A stretch of DNA of 40,000 bases from NCBI GenBank assembly GCA_029167225.1, contig JARFNK010000028.1:1-40000 (forward strand), written 5' to 3'. The stretch is from Sphingobium arseniciresistens. Lineage in GTDB: Bacteria; Pseudomonadota; Alphaproteobacteria; Sphingomonadales; Sphingomonadaceae. Under the pieces are notes generated by a model. It did not search any database and was not told the origin of the DNA. It worked only from the letters and a program-made list of their open reading frames with translations. Positions 16,317 through 28,083 of the stretch are shown piece by piece. The position numbers and the translations under genes are program-made. How positions within the stretch are numbered: position 1 is the stretch's first letter; each line of letters starts with the position of its first letter.

Positions 16317-18632
16317 ATGGCGGCAAGCCGGGCACAGAAACACACGCTGGAATGGCGCGCGATGCTGAAGCGCAGCCTGATCCGCAGCGGCGCGCTGATC
16401 GGCGCGATCGCGCTTGTCCTCGGCGCGGTCTTCCTGGCGCTCGCGCTGCTGAGCTACGCGCCGAGCGATCCTTCCATGAACACGGTGTCGGGCGGCACCA
16501 CGCAGAATCTGATGCGCATGCCGGGCGCCTTCGTCGCCGATGCGCTGCTCTGGCTGCTCGGCGTGCCGGCGGCGCTGCTGCTGCCGCTGCTCCTGGTATG
16601 CGCGCGCCGCCTGTGGGGCGATCAGGACATGAGCGGGTGGCAGGGGCAGGCGGGCAAGTGCCTGGCCGGCATCGTGCTCGTCGGCATCGGCCTGTCGCTG
16701 ATCCAGAGCGATCCGCTGGTCGCGCTGCCGGCCGGCTGGGGCGGCATCATCGCGCTGGTGACGGCGCGGGGGATCACCAGCCTGTCCTCCGCCGCATCCG
16801 ATACGGCGGCATGGTGGATCAGCGCCCTGCTGGTGGTGGTGACGCTGGTCTCCGGCCTGTGGCTCGCCTATCGCAGCCTTGCGCTGGAAAAGCCGCTGAT
16901 CCGCCTTGCCGCGCCGCGTTTCGCGACGCCGCGCCTGCCCAATTTTACCATGCCGCGCCGCACTGTCACGGCCGAGGGCGAGGAAGTGATCGAGGAGCGG
17001 GAGGTGAGCCCGCGCCGCGCCGTCTCCAACCAGCCCAAGCCGCCGATCACCATCCAGACGCCCAAGCCCGCGCCGGCCCAGCGCGAAATGGCGCCGGTCT
17101 CCCGGCAGGATGATCTGTTCGGCCACAGCTCGCTGCCTTCGCCCGACCTGCTTTCGCCGGTGCCGGCCTCCCAGGGGACGAAGATCGACAAGGCCGGGCT
17201 GGAGCGCAACGCCCGCCTGCTCGAAAGCGTGCTCGACGATTTCCATGTGAAGGGCCACATCACCGAGGTTCGCCCCGGCCCGGTCGTCACCATGTACGAG
17301 CTGGAGCCCGCGCCCGGCATCAAGGCGAGCCGCGTGATCGCGCTGGCGGACGACATCGCCCGCAACATGTCGGCGCTCTCCGCGCGCGTGGCGACCATTC
17401 CCGGCCGCACCGTTATCGGCATCGAGCTGCCCAATGTGAAGCGCGAGGCGGTGGTGCTGCGCGAGATGATCACCAGCGAGCAGTTCGCGCAGGATGCGCA
17501 GCTGCCGATCATCCTGGGCAAGAATATCTCGGGCGAGCCGATCATCGCCGACCTCGCGCCGATGCCGCACCTGCTGATCGCCGGTACGACCGGATCGGGC
17601 AAGTCCGTGGGTCTCAACTGCATGATCCTGTCGCTGCTGTACCGCATGACGCCGGACCAGCTGCGCCTCATCATGATCGACCCCAAGATGCTGGAACTCA
17701 GCATCTATGACGACATCCCGCATCTACTTTCGCCGGTGGTGACGGAGCCGCAAAAGGCGATCCGTGCGCTTAAATGGGCGGTGGAGCAGATGGAGGATCG
17801 CTATCGCATGATGGCCTCCATTTCTGTGCGCAACCTCGCCAATTATAATGAGAAGGTCCGCGCCGCGAAGGCCAAGGGCAAGCCGCTCGGCCGCCGCGTG
17901 CAGACCGGCTACGATCCCGAGACCCGCCAGCCGATCTATGAGGAAGAGCAGCTCGATTTCCATCCTCTGCCGCAGATCGTGGTGGTGGTGGACGAGCTGG
18001 CCGACCTGATGATGACGGCGGGCAAGGAGGTGGAATTCCTGATCCAGCGGCTGGCGCAAAAGGCACGCGCGGCGGGCATCCACCTCATCCTCGCGACGCA
18101 GCGCCCGTCCGTCGACGTCATCACCGGCGTCATCAAGGCGAACCTGCCGACCCGCATCAGCTTCTTCGTCACCTCCAAGATCGACAGCCGCACCATTTTG
18201 GGTGAGCAGGGCGCCGAGCAGCTGCTGGGCAAGGGCGACATGCTCTACATGGCGGGCGGCAAGCAGCTGACCCGCGTGCATGGCCCGTTCGTGTCGGATG
18301 ACGAGGTGCGCGCGGTCGCCGACCATTGGCGCGCGCAGGGCAAGCCCGACTATATCTCCGCCGTCACCGAGGAGCCGGAAGAGGGCAGCTTCGCGCTCGA
18401 CGGCGTGGACCTGGGCGACGACAGCCCGGACGCGCAGCTCTATCGCAAGGCGTGCCAGCTGGTGTTCGAAAACCAGAAGGCGTCGACCAGCTGGCTGCAG
18501 CGGCAATTGCGCGTCGGCTACAACAGCGCCGCCCGCCTGATCGAGCGGATGGAAGAGGAAGGACTGGTCGGCGCCCCCAACCATGTCGGCCGCCGAGAAG
18601 TGCTGAGGGACGAGGCGGGCAATCCGCTGTAA
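16317..18632 (+). CDS. ftsK: DNA translocase FtsK
   Basis: The 771-residue septal DNA pump clears and aligns chromosome termini at division. Four hydrophobic spans occupy roughly residues 20-185, a proline-rich linker follows, then the alpha domain and the RecA-like motor. Walker A is GTTGSGKS (residues 423-430) and Walker B VVVVDELADL with D559-E560. The C-terminal gamma winged helix, which reads KOPS sites, ends the protein (STSWLQRQLRVGYNSAARLIERMEEEGLVG). The linker is short, typical of alphaproteobacterial FtsK. ATG 16317 has GAGGA upstream. lolA follows downstream. Confidence 0.97.
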   Translation: MAASRAQKHTLEWRAMLKRSLIRSGALIGAIALVLGAVFLALALLSYAPSDPSMNTVSGGTTQNLMRMPGAFVADALLWLLGVPAALLLPLLLVCARRLWGDQDMSGWQGQAGKCLAGIVLVGIGLSLIQSDPLVALPAGWGGIIALVTARGITSLSSAASDTAAWWISALLVVVTLVSGLWLAYRSLALEKPLIRLAAPRFATPRLPNFTMPRRTVTAEGEEVIEEREVSPRRAVSNQPKPPITIQTPKPAPAQREMAPVSRQDDLFGHSSLPSPDLLSPVPASQGTKIDKAGLERNARLLESVLDDFHVKGHITEVRPGPVVTMYELEPAPGIKASRVIALADDIARNMSALSARVATIPGRTVIGIELPNVKREAVVLREMITSEQFAQDAQLPIILGKNISGEPIIADLAPMPHLLIAGTTGSGKSVGLNCMILSLLYRMTPDQLRLIMIDPKMLELSIYDDIPHLLSPVVTEPQKAIRALKWAVEQMEDRYRMMASISVRNLANYNEKVRAAKAKGKPLGRRVQTGYDPETRQPIYEEEQLDFHPLPQIVVVVDELADLMMTAGKEVEFLIQRLAQKARAAGIHLILATQRPSVDVITGVIKANLPTRISFFVTSKIDSRTILGEQGAEQLLGKGDMLYMAGGKQLTRVHGPFVSDDEVRAVADHWRAQGKPDYISAVTEEPEEGSFALDGVDLGDDSPDAQLYRKACQLVFENQKASTSWLQRQLRVGYNSAARLIERMEEEGLVGAPNHVGRREVLRDEAGNPL

Positions 18633-18653
18633 CGGTTCGACTCGTGTGGGAGG

Positions 18654-18710
18654 GGGCGCCGGGAACCTGCGAGTTCACGGCAGGTTCAATCCCCGCATTC
18701 CATAGCGCCC
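18654..18710 (+). other. Nested stem-loop between ftsK and lolA
   Basis: An outer stem GGGCGC (18654-18659) with GCGCCC (18705-18710) encloses an inner perfect 8-bp stem, GAACCTGC (18663-18670) with GCAGGTTC (18680-18687), closing a 9-base loop. It lies in the roughly 100-base gap just upstream of lolA. It is not followed by a U-run. It may be an RNA structure affecting ftsK-lolA read-through or mRNA stability. It superficially resembles a tRNA T-arm but cannot be folded as a tRNA. Confidence 0.45.
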
Positions 18711-18733
18711 GGATGATACGGAGACCCATTCCC

Positions 18734-19375
18734 ATGAAGCCCATTTTCGCGATGGCGGGCCTTGCGCTTGCTGCGGTGCCGCTCGCCCTGACCGGCCTTG
18801 CCGTGCCGGCGGGCGCGCAAGCTCAGCAGGATCCGCTCGTACAGGTGAACGCCTATATCCGGGCCGTGTCCACCATGACGGCGGATTTCAGCCAGACCGA
18901 CCGTAGCGGCAGCACCGTGACGGGCCAGTTGACCCTGAAGCAGCCCGGCAAGATCCGCTTCCAATATCAGAAGGGCGTGCCCATGCTGATCGTGGGCGAC
19001 GGAAAGGCGCTGACGCTGATCGACTATGAGGTGCGGCAGGTGCAGCGCTGGCCGATCGGCAATTCGCCGCTGGGCGCGCTGCTCGATCCGAGCCGCGATC
19101 TCTCCAGATATGGCCGCGTCGTGCAGACCGGCGATCCCAATGTGCTCAGCATCGAGGCGCGCGATCCCAAGCGCCCCGAATTTGGCACGATCACCATGAT
19201 CTTTCAGCGCAGGGCCGGCGCGCCCGCGGGGCTGGAACTCTATGGCTGGGTCGCGCTCGATTCGCAGAACAACCGCACGTCCGTTCGCCTGACCAACCTC
19301 AAATATGGGGTGCCCGTGGCTGATTCGGCATTCCGCTGGACCGATCCGCGACCGCGCGGCCGCCCCGGCGGCTGA
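18734..19375 (+). CDS. lolA: Outer-membrane lipoprotein carrier LolA-like protein
   Basis: The 213-residue periplasmic chaperone carries lipoproteins from LolCDE to the outer membrane. A signal peptide ends near PAGAQAQ (residue ~31). Next come the LolA features: VNAYIRAVSTMTADFSQTDRSG, a tryptophan-poor beta region with GKIRFQYQKG, and a C-terminal GLELYGWVALDSQNNRTSVRLTN. ATG 18734 is preceded by GGAGA; ATG 18713 in frame would add seven residues before the signal peptide. Its position after ftsK is common in proteobacteria (ftsK-lolA). Confidence 0.88.
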   Translation: MKPIFAMAGLALAAVPLALTGLAVPAGAQAQQDPLVQVNAYIRAVSTMTADFSQTDRSGSTVTGQLTLKQPGKIRFQYQKGVPMLIVGDGKALTLIDYEVRQVQRWPIGNSPLGALLDPSRDLSRYGRVVQTGDPNVLSIEARDPKRPEFGTITMIFQRRAGAPAGLELYGWVALDSQNNRTSVRLTNLKYGVPVADSAFRWTDPRPRGRPGG

Positions 19376-19691
19376 GGCAAGGGCGCTCCCGAAAAGCAAA
19401 ATCGCAGCCGAAACGAGAGGCTTGCACGACAGGTCGAAAAAGCTTCAGTTTCGTTCATCTGCCGGTCATATCCGGAGCGCTAGATACAAATCCACGACGC
19501 GAGTGGCCCTGGGATTTCCCCCCTGTTACCCCGGCCCCGCTCCCGTCGCGAAGCGCATCAAGGCGCTGTCGAGGCCCCCGTTCCACGCCCCCGGAGCGGG
19601 GGTCTTTCGCGTCCGGCGCAGATCGACGCGCAGTTGTGCGCGCCACGCCGCACCCTTGCACCACGGGGCATTTGCCCCTAGCGGGTTGCCC
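19376..19691. other. Intergenic region between lolA and the exonuclease III gene
   Basis: These 316 bases hold no credible gene. The main structure is the GC-rich hairpin at 19575-19602, annotated separately. The exonuclease promoter should lie in the last 80 bases, but no clear -35/-10 pair is evident. Confidence 0.4.
19575..19607 (+). terminator. Terminator-like hairpin after lolA
   Basis: CCCCCGTTCC (19575-19584) pairs with GGAGCGGGGG (19593-19602), including one G-U pair, around an 8-base loop, and is followed by TCTTT. The U-run is short, so termination may be partial. It lies about 200 bases past the lolA stop. Confidence 0.4.
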
Positions 19692-20489
19692 ATGTCTCAG
19701 ACTCTCAGCATCGCCTCCTGGAACATCAACAGCGTCCGTGCCCGGCTCGAAATCGTCGAGCGTTTCCTGAAGGAGGAGAGCCCGGATGTGCTGTGCCTGC
19801 AGGAAACCAAGGTGGTGAACGACACCTTCCCGGCGGGCCTGTTTCGCCAGCAGGGCTATAATCACCAGATCCTCAACGGCCAGCCGATGCACCATGGCGT
19901 CGCGATCATCAGCCGCATCCCGATGCGCGAGGACCTGCGGCTCGACTGGCAAGCTAATGGCGAGGCGCGGCATGTGGGCGTGCAGCTGGAAAACGGCGTG
20001 CGGATCGAGAATGTCTATGTGCCCGCCGGCGGCGACATCCCCGACCGCGAGCAGAACCCGAAATTCGGGCAGAAGCTGGATTTCATCGAGCGGATGATCG
20101 AATGGTCTTCCGGCCTCTCCGACCAGCCGACCGTGCTGACCGGGGATTTCAACATCGCGCCGCTGGAATGCGATGTGTGGAGCCACAAGCAGCTGCTGAA
20201 CGTCGTCAGCCATACGCCGGTCGAATGCGACCTGCTTGGCCGCCTGCAGGCCTCGCACGACTGGGTCGACCTTGGCCGCAGATTCTACCCCGCGCCCGAG
20301 CGCCTCTACACCTGGTGGAGCTACCGTGCGCGCGACTGGGCGGAATCGGATCGTGGCCGCCGGCTTGACCATATGTGGGTCAGCCCGCAGCTGGCGGACA
20401 AGGCAGTATCGCACCGCGTCGTGGAACCATGCCGCGGCTGGACAAGGCCATCGGACCATGTGCCCATCATCACCGAATTCTCCTTCTGA
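19692..20489 (+). CDS. xth: Exodeoxyribonuclease III / AP endonuclease
   Basis: The 265-residue exonuclease-endonuclease-phosphatase fold enzyme repairs abasic and 3'-blocked DNA ends. Active-site motifs are in order: ASWNINSVRAR near the N-terminus, LCLQETKV with the metal-binding Glu, YVPAGGD, LTGDFNIAP with Asp and Asn, RRLDHMW, and a terminal PSDHVPI carrying the catalytic Asp-His. Length matches the XthA group. Its stop is 13 bases before the likely ribA start, so the two may be co-transcribed. Confidence 0.95.
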   Translation: MSQTLSIASWNINSVRARLEIVERFLKEESPDVLCLQETKVVNDTFPAGLFRQQGYNHQILNGQPMHHGVAIISRIPMREDLRLDWQANGEARHVGVQLENGVRIENVYVPAGGDIPDREQNPKFGQKLDFIERMIEWSSGLSDQPTVLTGDFNIAPLECDVWSHKQLLNVVSHTPVECDLLGRLQASHDWVDLGRRFYPAPERLYTWWSYRARDWAESDRGRRLDHMWVSPQLADKAVSHRVVEPCRGWTRPSDHVPIITEFSF

Positions 20490-20502
20490 TGGCGCCGCGC
20501 CC

Positions 20503-21582
20503 ATGACCGGGGGCGCCAAGGGCGTCGATCCACGCGCCGCCGCGCGCGCCATCGACGCGCTGCGCCGGGGCTGGCCGGTGTGCATCTCGGCCGATGACGG
20601 CGGGCTGCGGCTGATGGCGGTGGAGGGAGTGAGCGCGCTCTCGCTGGATGGCTTCGATGGCGATGGCGCTGCCGATATCCTGATCTCCGCCGCGCGTGCC
20701 GAAACGCTCAAGCTCACCAACCAGCGCAATGCCGCCGACCCCGAGCAACCGGTGCTGGTCGCCCGTACGCCGTGGATCGACCGCGATGTCGCGATGGCGA
20801 TCGCCGATCCGGTGCGCGATCTCGGCTCGCCGCTCAAGGGGCCGTTCGTGGCGCGGGCGCTGGGTGCGGTGACGGCCGCGCGCGCCGCGCTGCGCCTTGC
20901 CCGCCTTGCCGGTATCCTGCCGGCCTTCTTCGTCGGCGGGAAAGGAGAGGTGGAAGCGCAGGCGTCGGCCGATGACATCGCCGCCTATGACGATGCCGCC
21001 CGCCTCGCCATCGCGACGCGCGCGCGGCTGCCCGTGGAGGTCAGCGAAAATGCCGAGATCGTCGCCTTCCGCAGTCCGGAAGAACCGCGCGAGCACATCG
21101 CGCTCGTCATCGGCGAGCGGGATGGTTCGCCGCCGGTCGTGCGCCTGCACAGCGAATGCCTGACCGGCGACGTGCTGGGATCGCTCAAATGCGATTGCGG
21201 GCCGCAGCTGCACGAGGCGATGCACCAGATCGCCGATGCGCGCTGGGGCGTGCTGCTGTACCTGCGGCAGGAAGGGCGGGGCATCGGCCTGGTCAACAAG
21301 CTGCGCGCCTACGCGCTGCAGGACCAGGGGTTCGACACGGTCGACGCCAATGTGCGGCTGGGCTTCGCCATCGATGCGCGGGATTTCTCGGTCGCGGCGC
21401 GGATGCTGGACCTGCTGGGCATCGGTACGGTCCGATTGCTCACCAATAATCCCAAGAAGGTAGAAGGGCTGGAGGCCGCCGGCATCGCCGTGGCGGAGCG
21501 GCTGCCGCTCGCCATCGCGCCCAATCCGCATAATGAGAAATATCTGGTGACGAAGCGCGATCGCACCGGGCATCAGCTGTGA
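20503..21582 (+). CDS. ribA: GTP cyclohydrolase II
   Basis: The 359-residue enzyme opens GTP to the first pyrimidine of riboflavin synthesis. The catalytic domain is C-terminal: zinc ligands C219, C230 and C232 (HSECLTGDVLGSLKCDCG), the RQEGRGIGLVNKL motif and a final LLTNNPKKV. The first ~175 residues are an extension that is not a DHBP synthase (RibB) domain, since RibB acidic motifs are absent; such long RibA forms are familiar in alphaproteobacteria. ATG 20503 is taken although its Shine-Dalgarno is weak. The stop overlaps the GTG start of the next gene (GTGA). Confidence 0.93.
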   Translation: MTGGAKGVDPRAAARAIDALRRGWPVCISADDGGLRLMAVEGVSALSLDGFDGDGAADILISAARAETLKLTNQRNAADPEQPVLVARTPWIDRDVAMAIADPVRDLGSPLKGPFVARALGAVTAARAALRLARLAGILPAFFVGGKGEVEAQASADDIAAYDDAARLAIATRARLPVEVSENAEIVAFRSPEEPREHIALVIGERDGSPPVVRLHSECLTGDVLGSLKCDCGPQLHEAMHQIADARWGVLLYLRQEGRGIGLVNKLRAYALQDQGFDTVDANVRLGFAIDARDFSVAARMLDLLGIGTVRLLTNNPKKVEGLEAAGIAVAERLPLAIAPNPHNEKYLVTKRDRTGHQL

Positions 21583-22085
21583 GCGTGATCCGGGTGGACA
21601 TCGCTGCCCGGCGGCTGTCCATCGGGGATATCGACGTGCCCTGCGCCATCGGCAAGGGCGGCGCGTGCGCGGCAACCGACAAGCGGGAGGGGGATGGCTG
21701 CACGCCGATTGGCACATGGCCGGTGCGCGGCGTGCTGCTGCGGCCGGGTCGCGTGCCCGAAGGCGTGCGTCCGCAGGCGCCCTGGCGCTGGACGCATGCG
21801 GCCGACGGCTGGTCCGACGATCCGCTGGACCCGGCCTATAACCGCCCGGTCATCCTGCCGCGCGCGACCTCCGCCGAAACGCTGCAGCGCGAGGACCAGG
21901 CCTATGACGTGATCGTCGTGCTGGGCCATAATGACGCGCCGCCGGTGCCGGGCGCAGGCAGCGCCATCTTCTTCCATATTTGGGTGGAGGGCCGCCCGAC
22001 CGAGGGCTGCGTCGCCGTGGCCAAGGATGACATGCTGCGCATCCTGCCGTTGCTCACGGCCGGCAGCATGATGGAAATTTTCTGA
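21579..22085 (+). CDS. L,D-transpeptidase catalytic (YkuD) domain protein
   Basis: The 168-residue protein has the YkuD active-site pattern: H133 in AIFFHIW and nucleophile C144 in RPTEGCVAV, close to the family HxnSHGC motif but with T-E-G-C replacing S-H-G-C. YkuD enzymes form 3-3 peptidoglycan crosslinks or attach proteins to peptidoglycan in the periplasm. Here no signal peptide or membrane anchor is visible from the GTG start, which is fixed by a 4-base overlap with ribA. It could be exported by another route or act in the cytoplasm. It is tightly coupled to ribA. Confidence 0.8.
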   Translation: MSVIRVDIAARRLSIGDIDVPCAIGKGGACAATDKREGDGCTPIGTWPVRGVLLRPGRVPEGVRPQAPWRWTHAADGWSDDPLDPAYNRPVILPRATSAETLQREDQAYDVIVVLGHNDAPPVPGAGSAIFFHIWVEGRPTEGCVAVAKDDMLRILPLLTAGSMMEIF

Positions 22086-22207
22086 CGGGGTCTCGGAGGG
22101 CGTGGATACGCTTCGACCCGGAAATCACCCCCATAGCGGAGTGATTCGAACCATTGCGCCGCTGCGACGTTACGTCCCTCACATCATCGGGCAGAGGGAT
22201 GGAAAAA

Positions 22208-22384
22208 ATGGGGGATAGCGGAGAGGACAGCGTTTCGGAACGCGCGGAACTTCACTTCCTGGCGGCACTGGTGGACGAGCTGATGCGCAAGCTGCGCATG
22301 GCCGACATCCTGACCCAGGCTCAGCTCAACGACATCGAAGGGGAAGTCGCCAAGCGCATCGGCAACGTACCGCGCGCCTGGTGA
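22208..22384 (+). CDS. Small hypothetical protein (58 aa)
   Basis: The short acidic-to-neutral protein begins MGDSGEDSVSERAEL and continues with an amphipathic helical region, HFLAALVDELMRKLRMADIL, and EVAKRIGNVPRAW. GAGGGATGG precedes the ATG; ATG 22199 is an alternative. The sequence looks conserved rather than random, but I do not recognise a family. It converges with glnD, 41 bases away. Confidence 0.55.
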   Translation: MGDSGEDSVSERAELHFLAALVDELMRKLRMADILTQAQLNDIEGEVAKRIGNVPRAW

Positions 22385-22425
22385 ATATGTGAGAACATCG
22401 CCGATGCCGCCGGGCGCGGCCGACG

Positions 22426-25206
22426 TCACGCCAGCACGCGCTCCCGCTCGGCATCGGGCATTTCTTCCGGGCTCGCGCCGGCGGCTTCCAGCAGGCGCCG
22501 TTCCAGCGTCTGCAGCCGCGCCTTGCTCTCGATCTTTCCGCCCAGCAGGTCGGTGACGTAGAAGGTATCGACCGCACGTTCGCCATAGGTCGCGACATGG
22601 GCGCTATGCACCGTCACCTTCGACTGAAACAGCGCATTGGCGAGCGCGAAGAGCAGCGCCGGCCGGTCTCGGGCGTTGATCTCGATCACCGTGAAGCGGT
22701 TCGACGCCTTGTTGTCGATCAGCACGTTTGGCACGATCTGGAAGGCTTCGGCGCGCGTGCGGGGCAGCGGCCTTGCCTCCAGCTTGGTAATCAGCTTGTG
22801 GCGGTTCGCGAGCGCATCCTCGATCATCCGGCGGATGCGGTCGAGCTGGTCGGGATTGTCGAAACGCCCGCCCAGCGGATCCTGCACCAGGAAATTGTCG
22901 ATCGCCATGCCGTCGCGCATCGTGTGGATGCGTGCGTCGATGATCGATCCGCCGGCGAGGTGGATCGCGCCGGCAATCCGATAGAACAGGCCGGGATGAT
23001 CCGCCGCATAGACGGTGACGAGCGTGGCCCCGCGTTGCGGATAGACCTCCGCCGCGATCGCCAGCGAAGCCTTGCCCGCCGCCATGATGTGGCGGACATT
23101 CTGCTCGAGGATGTCCTCGGGCTCCGCCACCCAGTAGGACTCGGGCAGGCGCTTCTTCAGCGAGGCAAAGACCGTGTCGGGCAGGGCAAGCGCCGCCTGA
23201 ACGGCTTCCTGCTTGGCGGCGACCCGTTCGCCGCGCCCCTTCTGCTTGTGGCCAAGGCGCAGCACTTCCTCCGCCGCCTCGAACAGGTTGCCCAGCAGCT
23301 GCCGCTTCCAGCTGTTCCACACGCCCGGACCTACGGCGCGGATGTCGACCACGGTCAGTATCAGCAGCAGGCGCAGCCGCTCCGGGCTCTGCACCGTCTC
23401 GATGAAGTCGAGGATGGTCTTGTAGTCGGACAGGTCGCGCTTGAAGGCGGTGGCGGACATCAGCAGATGATAGCGCACCAGCCAGGCGACCGTTTCCGTC
23501 TCGGCGGCGGTCATGCCGAGGCGCGGGCACAGCTTCAGCGCTACTTCGGCGCCCAGGACGCTATGGTCGCCGCCGCGCCCCTTGGCGATATCGTGCAGCA
23601 GTACCGAGACATAGAGCGCGCGCCGGGACAGCAGCTTGTCCATGAGCACGGTGGCGAGCGGATGATCCTCCGGCAGTTCGCCCTTCTCGATCCGGGCGAG
23701 CAGGCCGACCGCGCGGATGGTGTGCTCGTCCACCGTATAATGATGGTACATGTCGAATTGCATCTGCGCCACGACGCGGCCGAAATCGGGGATGAAGCGC
23801 CCGAACACGGTCGCCTCGTTCATCCAGCGCAGTACCGTTTCCGGGTCGCGCGGCGACGTGAGCACGTCCATGAAGGCGGCGTTGGCGCGCGGATCCTTGC
23901 GCACGCGGCGATCGACAAGGCCGGCGTCGCGGCTGGCGGCACGCATCGCGGTGGGATGGATCGCCAGGCCGTGCCGGTCGGCCACCGCGAAGATTTCCAG
24001 CAGGCGGACCGGATCCTTCTGAAAGAAATCATCGCTGGGGAGAGACAGCCGCCCGCGATCAAGGATGAAGCCGTCCAGCTTGCGGGGACGACGGAAGAAG
24101 CTGGGTATATAGCGCCGCCCGCGTGCTGCCCAGATGTCGTCGAGATGGGCGAGGAACACCGCCGTCAGATCGCCCACGGTCTTCGCGTTCAGGAAATAAT
24201 AGCGCATGAACCGCTCGACGGCGGAGCGACCGCTGCGCGCCAGGAAATGCATGCGCGCGGCAAGTTCCAACTGCAGGTCGAAGGTCAGCCGGTCCTCGGC
24301 GCGGCCGGTGATCATGTGCAGGTGGCAGCGGACCGCCCACAGGAAATCCTCGGCCTTCTGGAACTGGCGAAGCTCGTTGCGGGTGAGCAGCCCGGCATCC
24401 ACCAGTTCCGAGACGGAGTGGACGCGGTTCACATATTTGCCGATCCAGAACAGCGTGTGCAGATCGCGCAGGCCGCCCTTGCCCTCCTTCACATTGGGTT
24501 CGACGACATAGCGGCTGTCGCCCATGCGCTTGTGGCGCTCATCGCGCTCGGCAAGCTTCTCGGCGACGAAGGTGCGGGCGGTGCCCTGCATCACGTCCGC
24601 ATCGAAGCGGGCGGCGACCTCTTCGTAGAGCGGGCGGTCGCCCCAGATATAGCGGGCTTCGAGCAGGGCGGTGCGGACGGTCAGGTCCGCCTTGGCCATG
24701 CGGATGGTCTCGTCGACCGAACGGCTGGAATGGCCAACCTTCAGGCCGAGATCCCAGAGCGAATAGAGCATCGATTCGATGATCTGCTCGGTCCAGCCCG
24801 TTGGCTTCCAGGGGGTGATGAAACCGATGTCGACATCGCTGTGCGGCGCCATCTCGCCCCGGCCATAGCCGCCGACGGCGACCAGCGTGACGCGCTCGCC
24901 GGTGGAGCGGTTGCTGGAAGGGTAGAGATATTGGACGGTGGCGTCGTAGAGCAGGCGCAGCACCTGATCCATCAGGAAGGCAAGCGCCGACACCGTTTCG
25001 CGGCCCCGCGTGGGCCGCGCGGCAAGGCGCCGTGCGGCCTCTTCGCGGCCCTCGGCAATGGCTTCCCGCAGCACGCCGACGATGGCCTCGCGCAGCGCCG
25101 TGCCGTTCGACCCATGCGTTTGCGCCAGAGCCGCGATGCGGTCGGCCAGAAGCCTGCGATCGATGATCGCGCGGCGGTTGGTGAGGCTGTCGAACACGGT
25201 GGACAT
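22426..25206 (-). CDS. glnD: [Protein-PII] uridylyltransferase / uridylyl-removing enzyme
   Basis: The 926-residue nitrogen-status sensor uridylylates PII proteins when glutamine is low and removes UMP when it is high. Domains in order: nucleotidyltransferase with GGYGRGEMAPHSDVDIGF (acidic residues D124 and D126), the GlnD linker domain, an HD phosphohydrolase domain with H538-D539 (LLHDIAKGRGGDHS), and two C-terminal ACT domains (TLVTVYAADHPGLFYRIAG and TVIEINARDRPALLFALAN) that bind glutamine. All catalytic signatures are intact. It lies 66 bases downstream of mutS on the same strand, a familiar alphaproteobacterial pairing. Confidence 0.96.
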   Translation of the reverse strand: MSTVFDSLTNRRAIIDRRLLADRIAALAQTHGSNGTALREAIVGVLREAIAEGREEAARRLAARPTRGRETVSALAFLMDQVLRLLYDATVQYLYPSSNRSTGERVTLVAVGGYGRGEMAPHSDVDIGFITPWKPTGWTEQIIESMLYSLWDLGLKVGHSSRSVDETIRMAKADLTVRTALLEARYIWGDRPLYEEVAARFDADVMQGTARTFVAEKLAERDERHKRMGDSRYVVEPNVKEGKGGLRDLHTLFWIGKYVNRVHSVSELVDAGLLTRNELRQFQKAEDFLWAVRCHLHMITGRAEDRLTFDLQLELAARMHFLARSGRSAVERFMRYYFLNAKTVGDLTAVFLAHLDDIWAARGRRYIPSFFRRPRKLDGFILDRGRLSLPSDDFFQKDPVRLLEIFAVADRHGLAIHPTAMRAASRDAGLVDRRVRKDPRANAAFMDVLTSPRDPETVLRWMNEATVFGRFIPDFGRVVAQMQFDMYHHYTVDEHTIRAVGLLARIEKGELPEDHPLATVLMDKLLSRRALYVSVLLHDIAKGRGGDHSVLGAEVALKLCPRLGMTAAETETVAWLVRYHLLMSATAFKRDLSDYKTILDFIETVQSPERLRLLLILTVVDIRAVGPGVWNSWKRQLLGNLFEAAEEVLRLGHKQKGRGERVAAKQEAVQAALALPDTVFASLKKRLPESYWVAEPEDILEQNVRHIMAAGKASLAIAAEVYPQRGATLVTVYAADHPGLFYRIAGAIHLAGGSIIDARIHTMRDGMAIDNFLVQDPLGGRFDNPDQLDRIRRMIEDALANRHKLITKLEARPLPRTRAEAFQIVPNVLIDNKASNRFTVIEINARDRPALLFALANALFQSKVTVHSAHVATYGERAVDTFYVTDLLGGKIESKARLQTLERRLLEAAGASPEEMPDAERERVLA

Positions 25207-25272
25207 GGGGCAGATATGTAGGTCGACAGCGGTTACTAAACCAATAGTTTCTGATGATAAGTCGCCATCATC

Positions 25273-27924
<2,652 letters not shown>

Positions 27925-28083
27925 GGCGCCAAGGGCGATAGCGTCTGGCGGGCGGAGATCAAAGTGTCGATCACGGGCGCAATCATCGATACTGCGTTCC
28001 CATGGACAAAAAGGCGCGGCCACGCTTGTCCTGATGCGCGAAATACCGTTAGGGCATTGCGAATATAACGGAGGAGCCAAGGC

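Noticed and set aside
18640-18712. Possible tRNA or tmRNA piece (GGTTCAATCCCCGC looks like a T-arm)
   Set aside because: No 5' acceptor strand complementary to the putative 3' end, a mismatch in the T stem, and no anticodon arm; explained better as a nested hairpin.
22597-25221. 874-codon plus-strand frame opposite glnD
   Set aside because: Antisense shadow of glnD with no recognisable domain and no ribosome-binding site.
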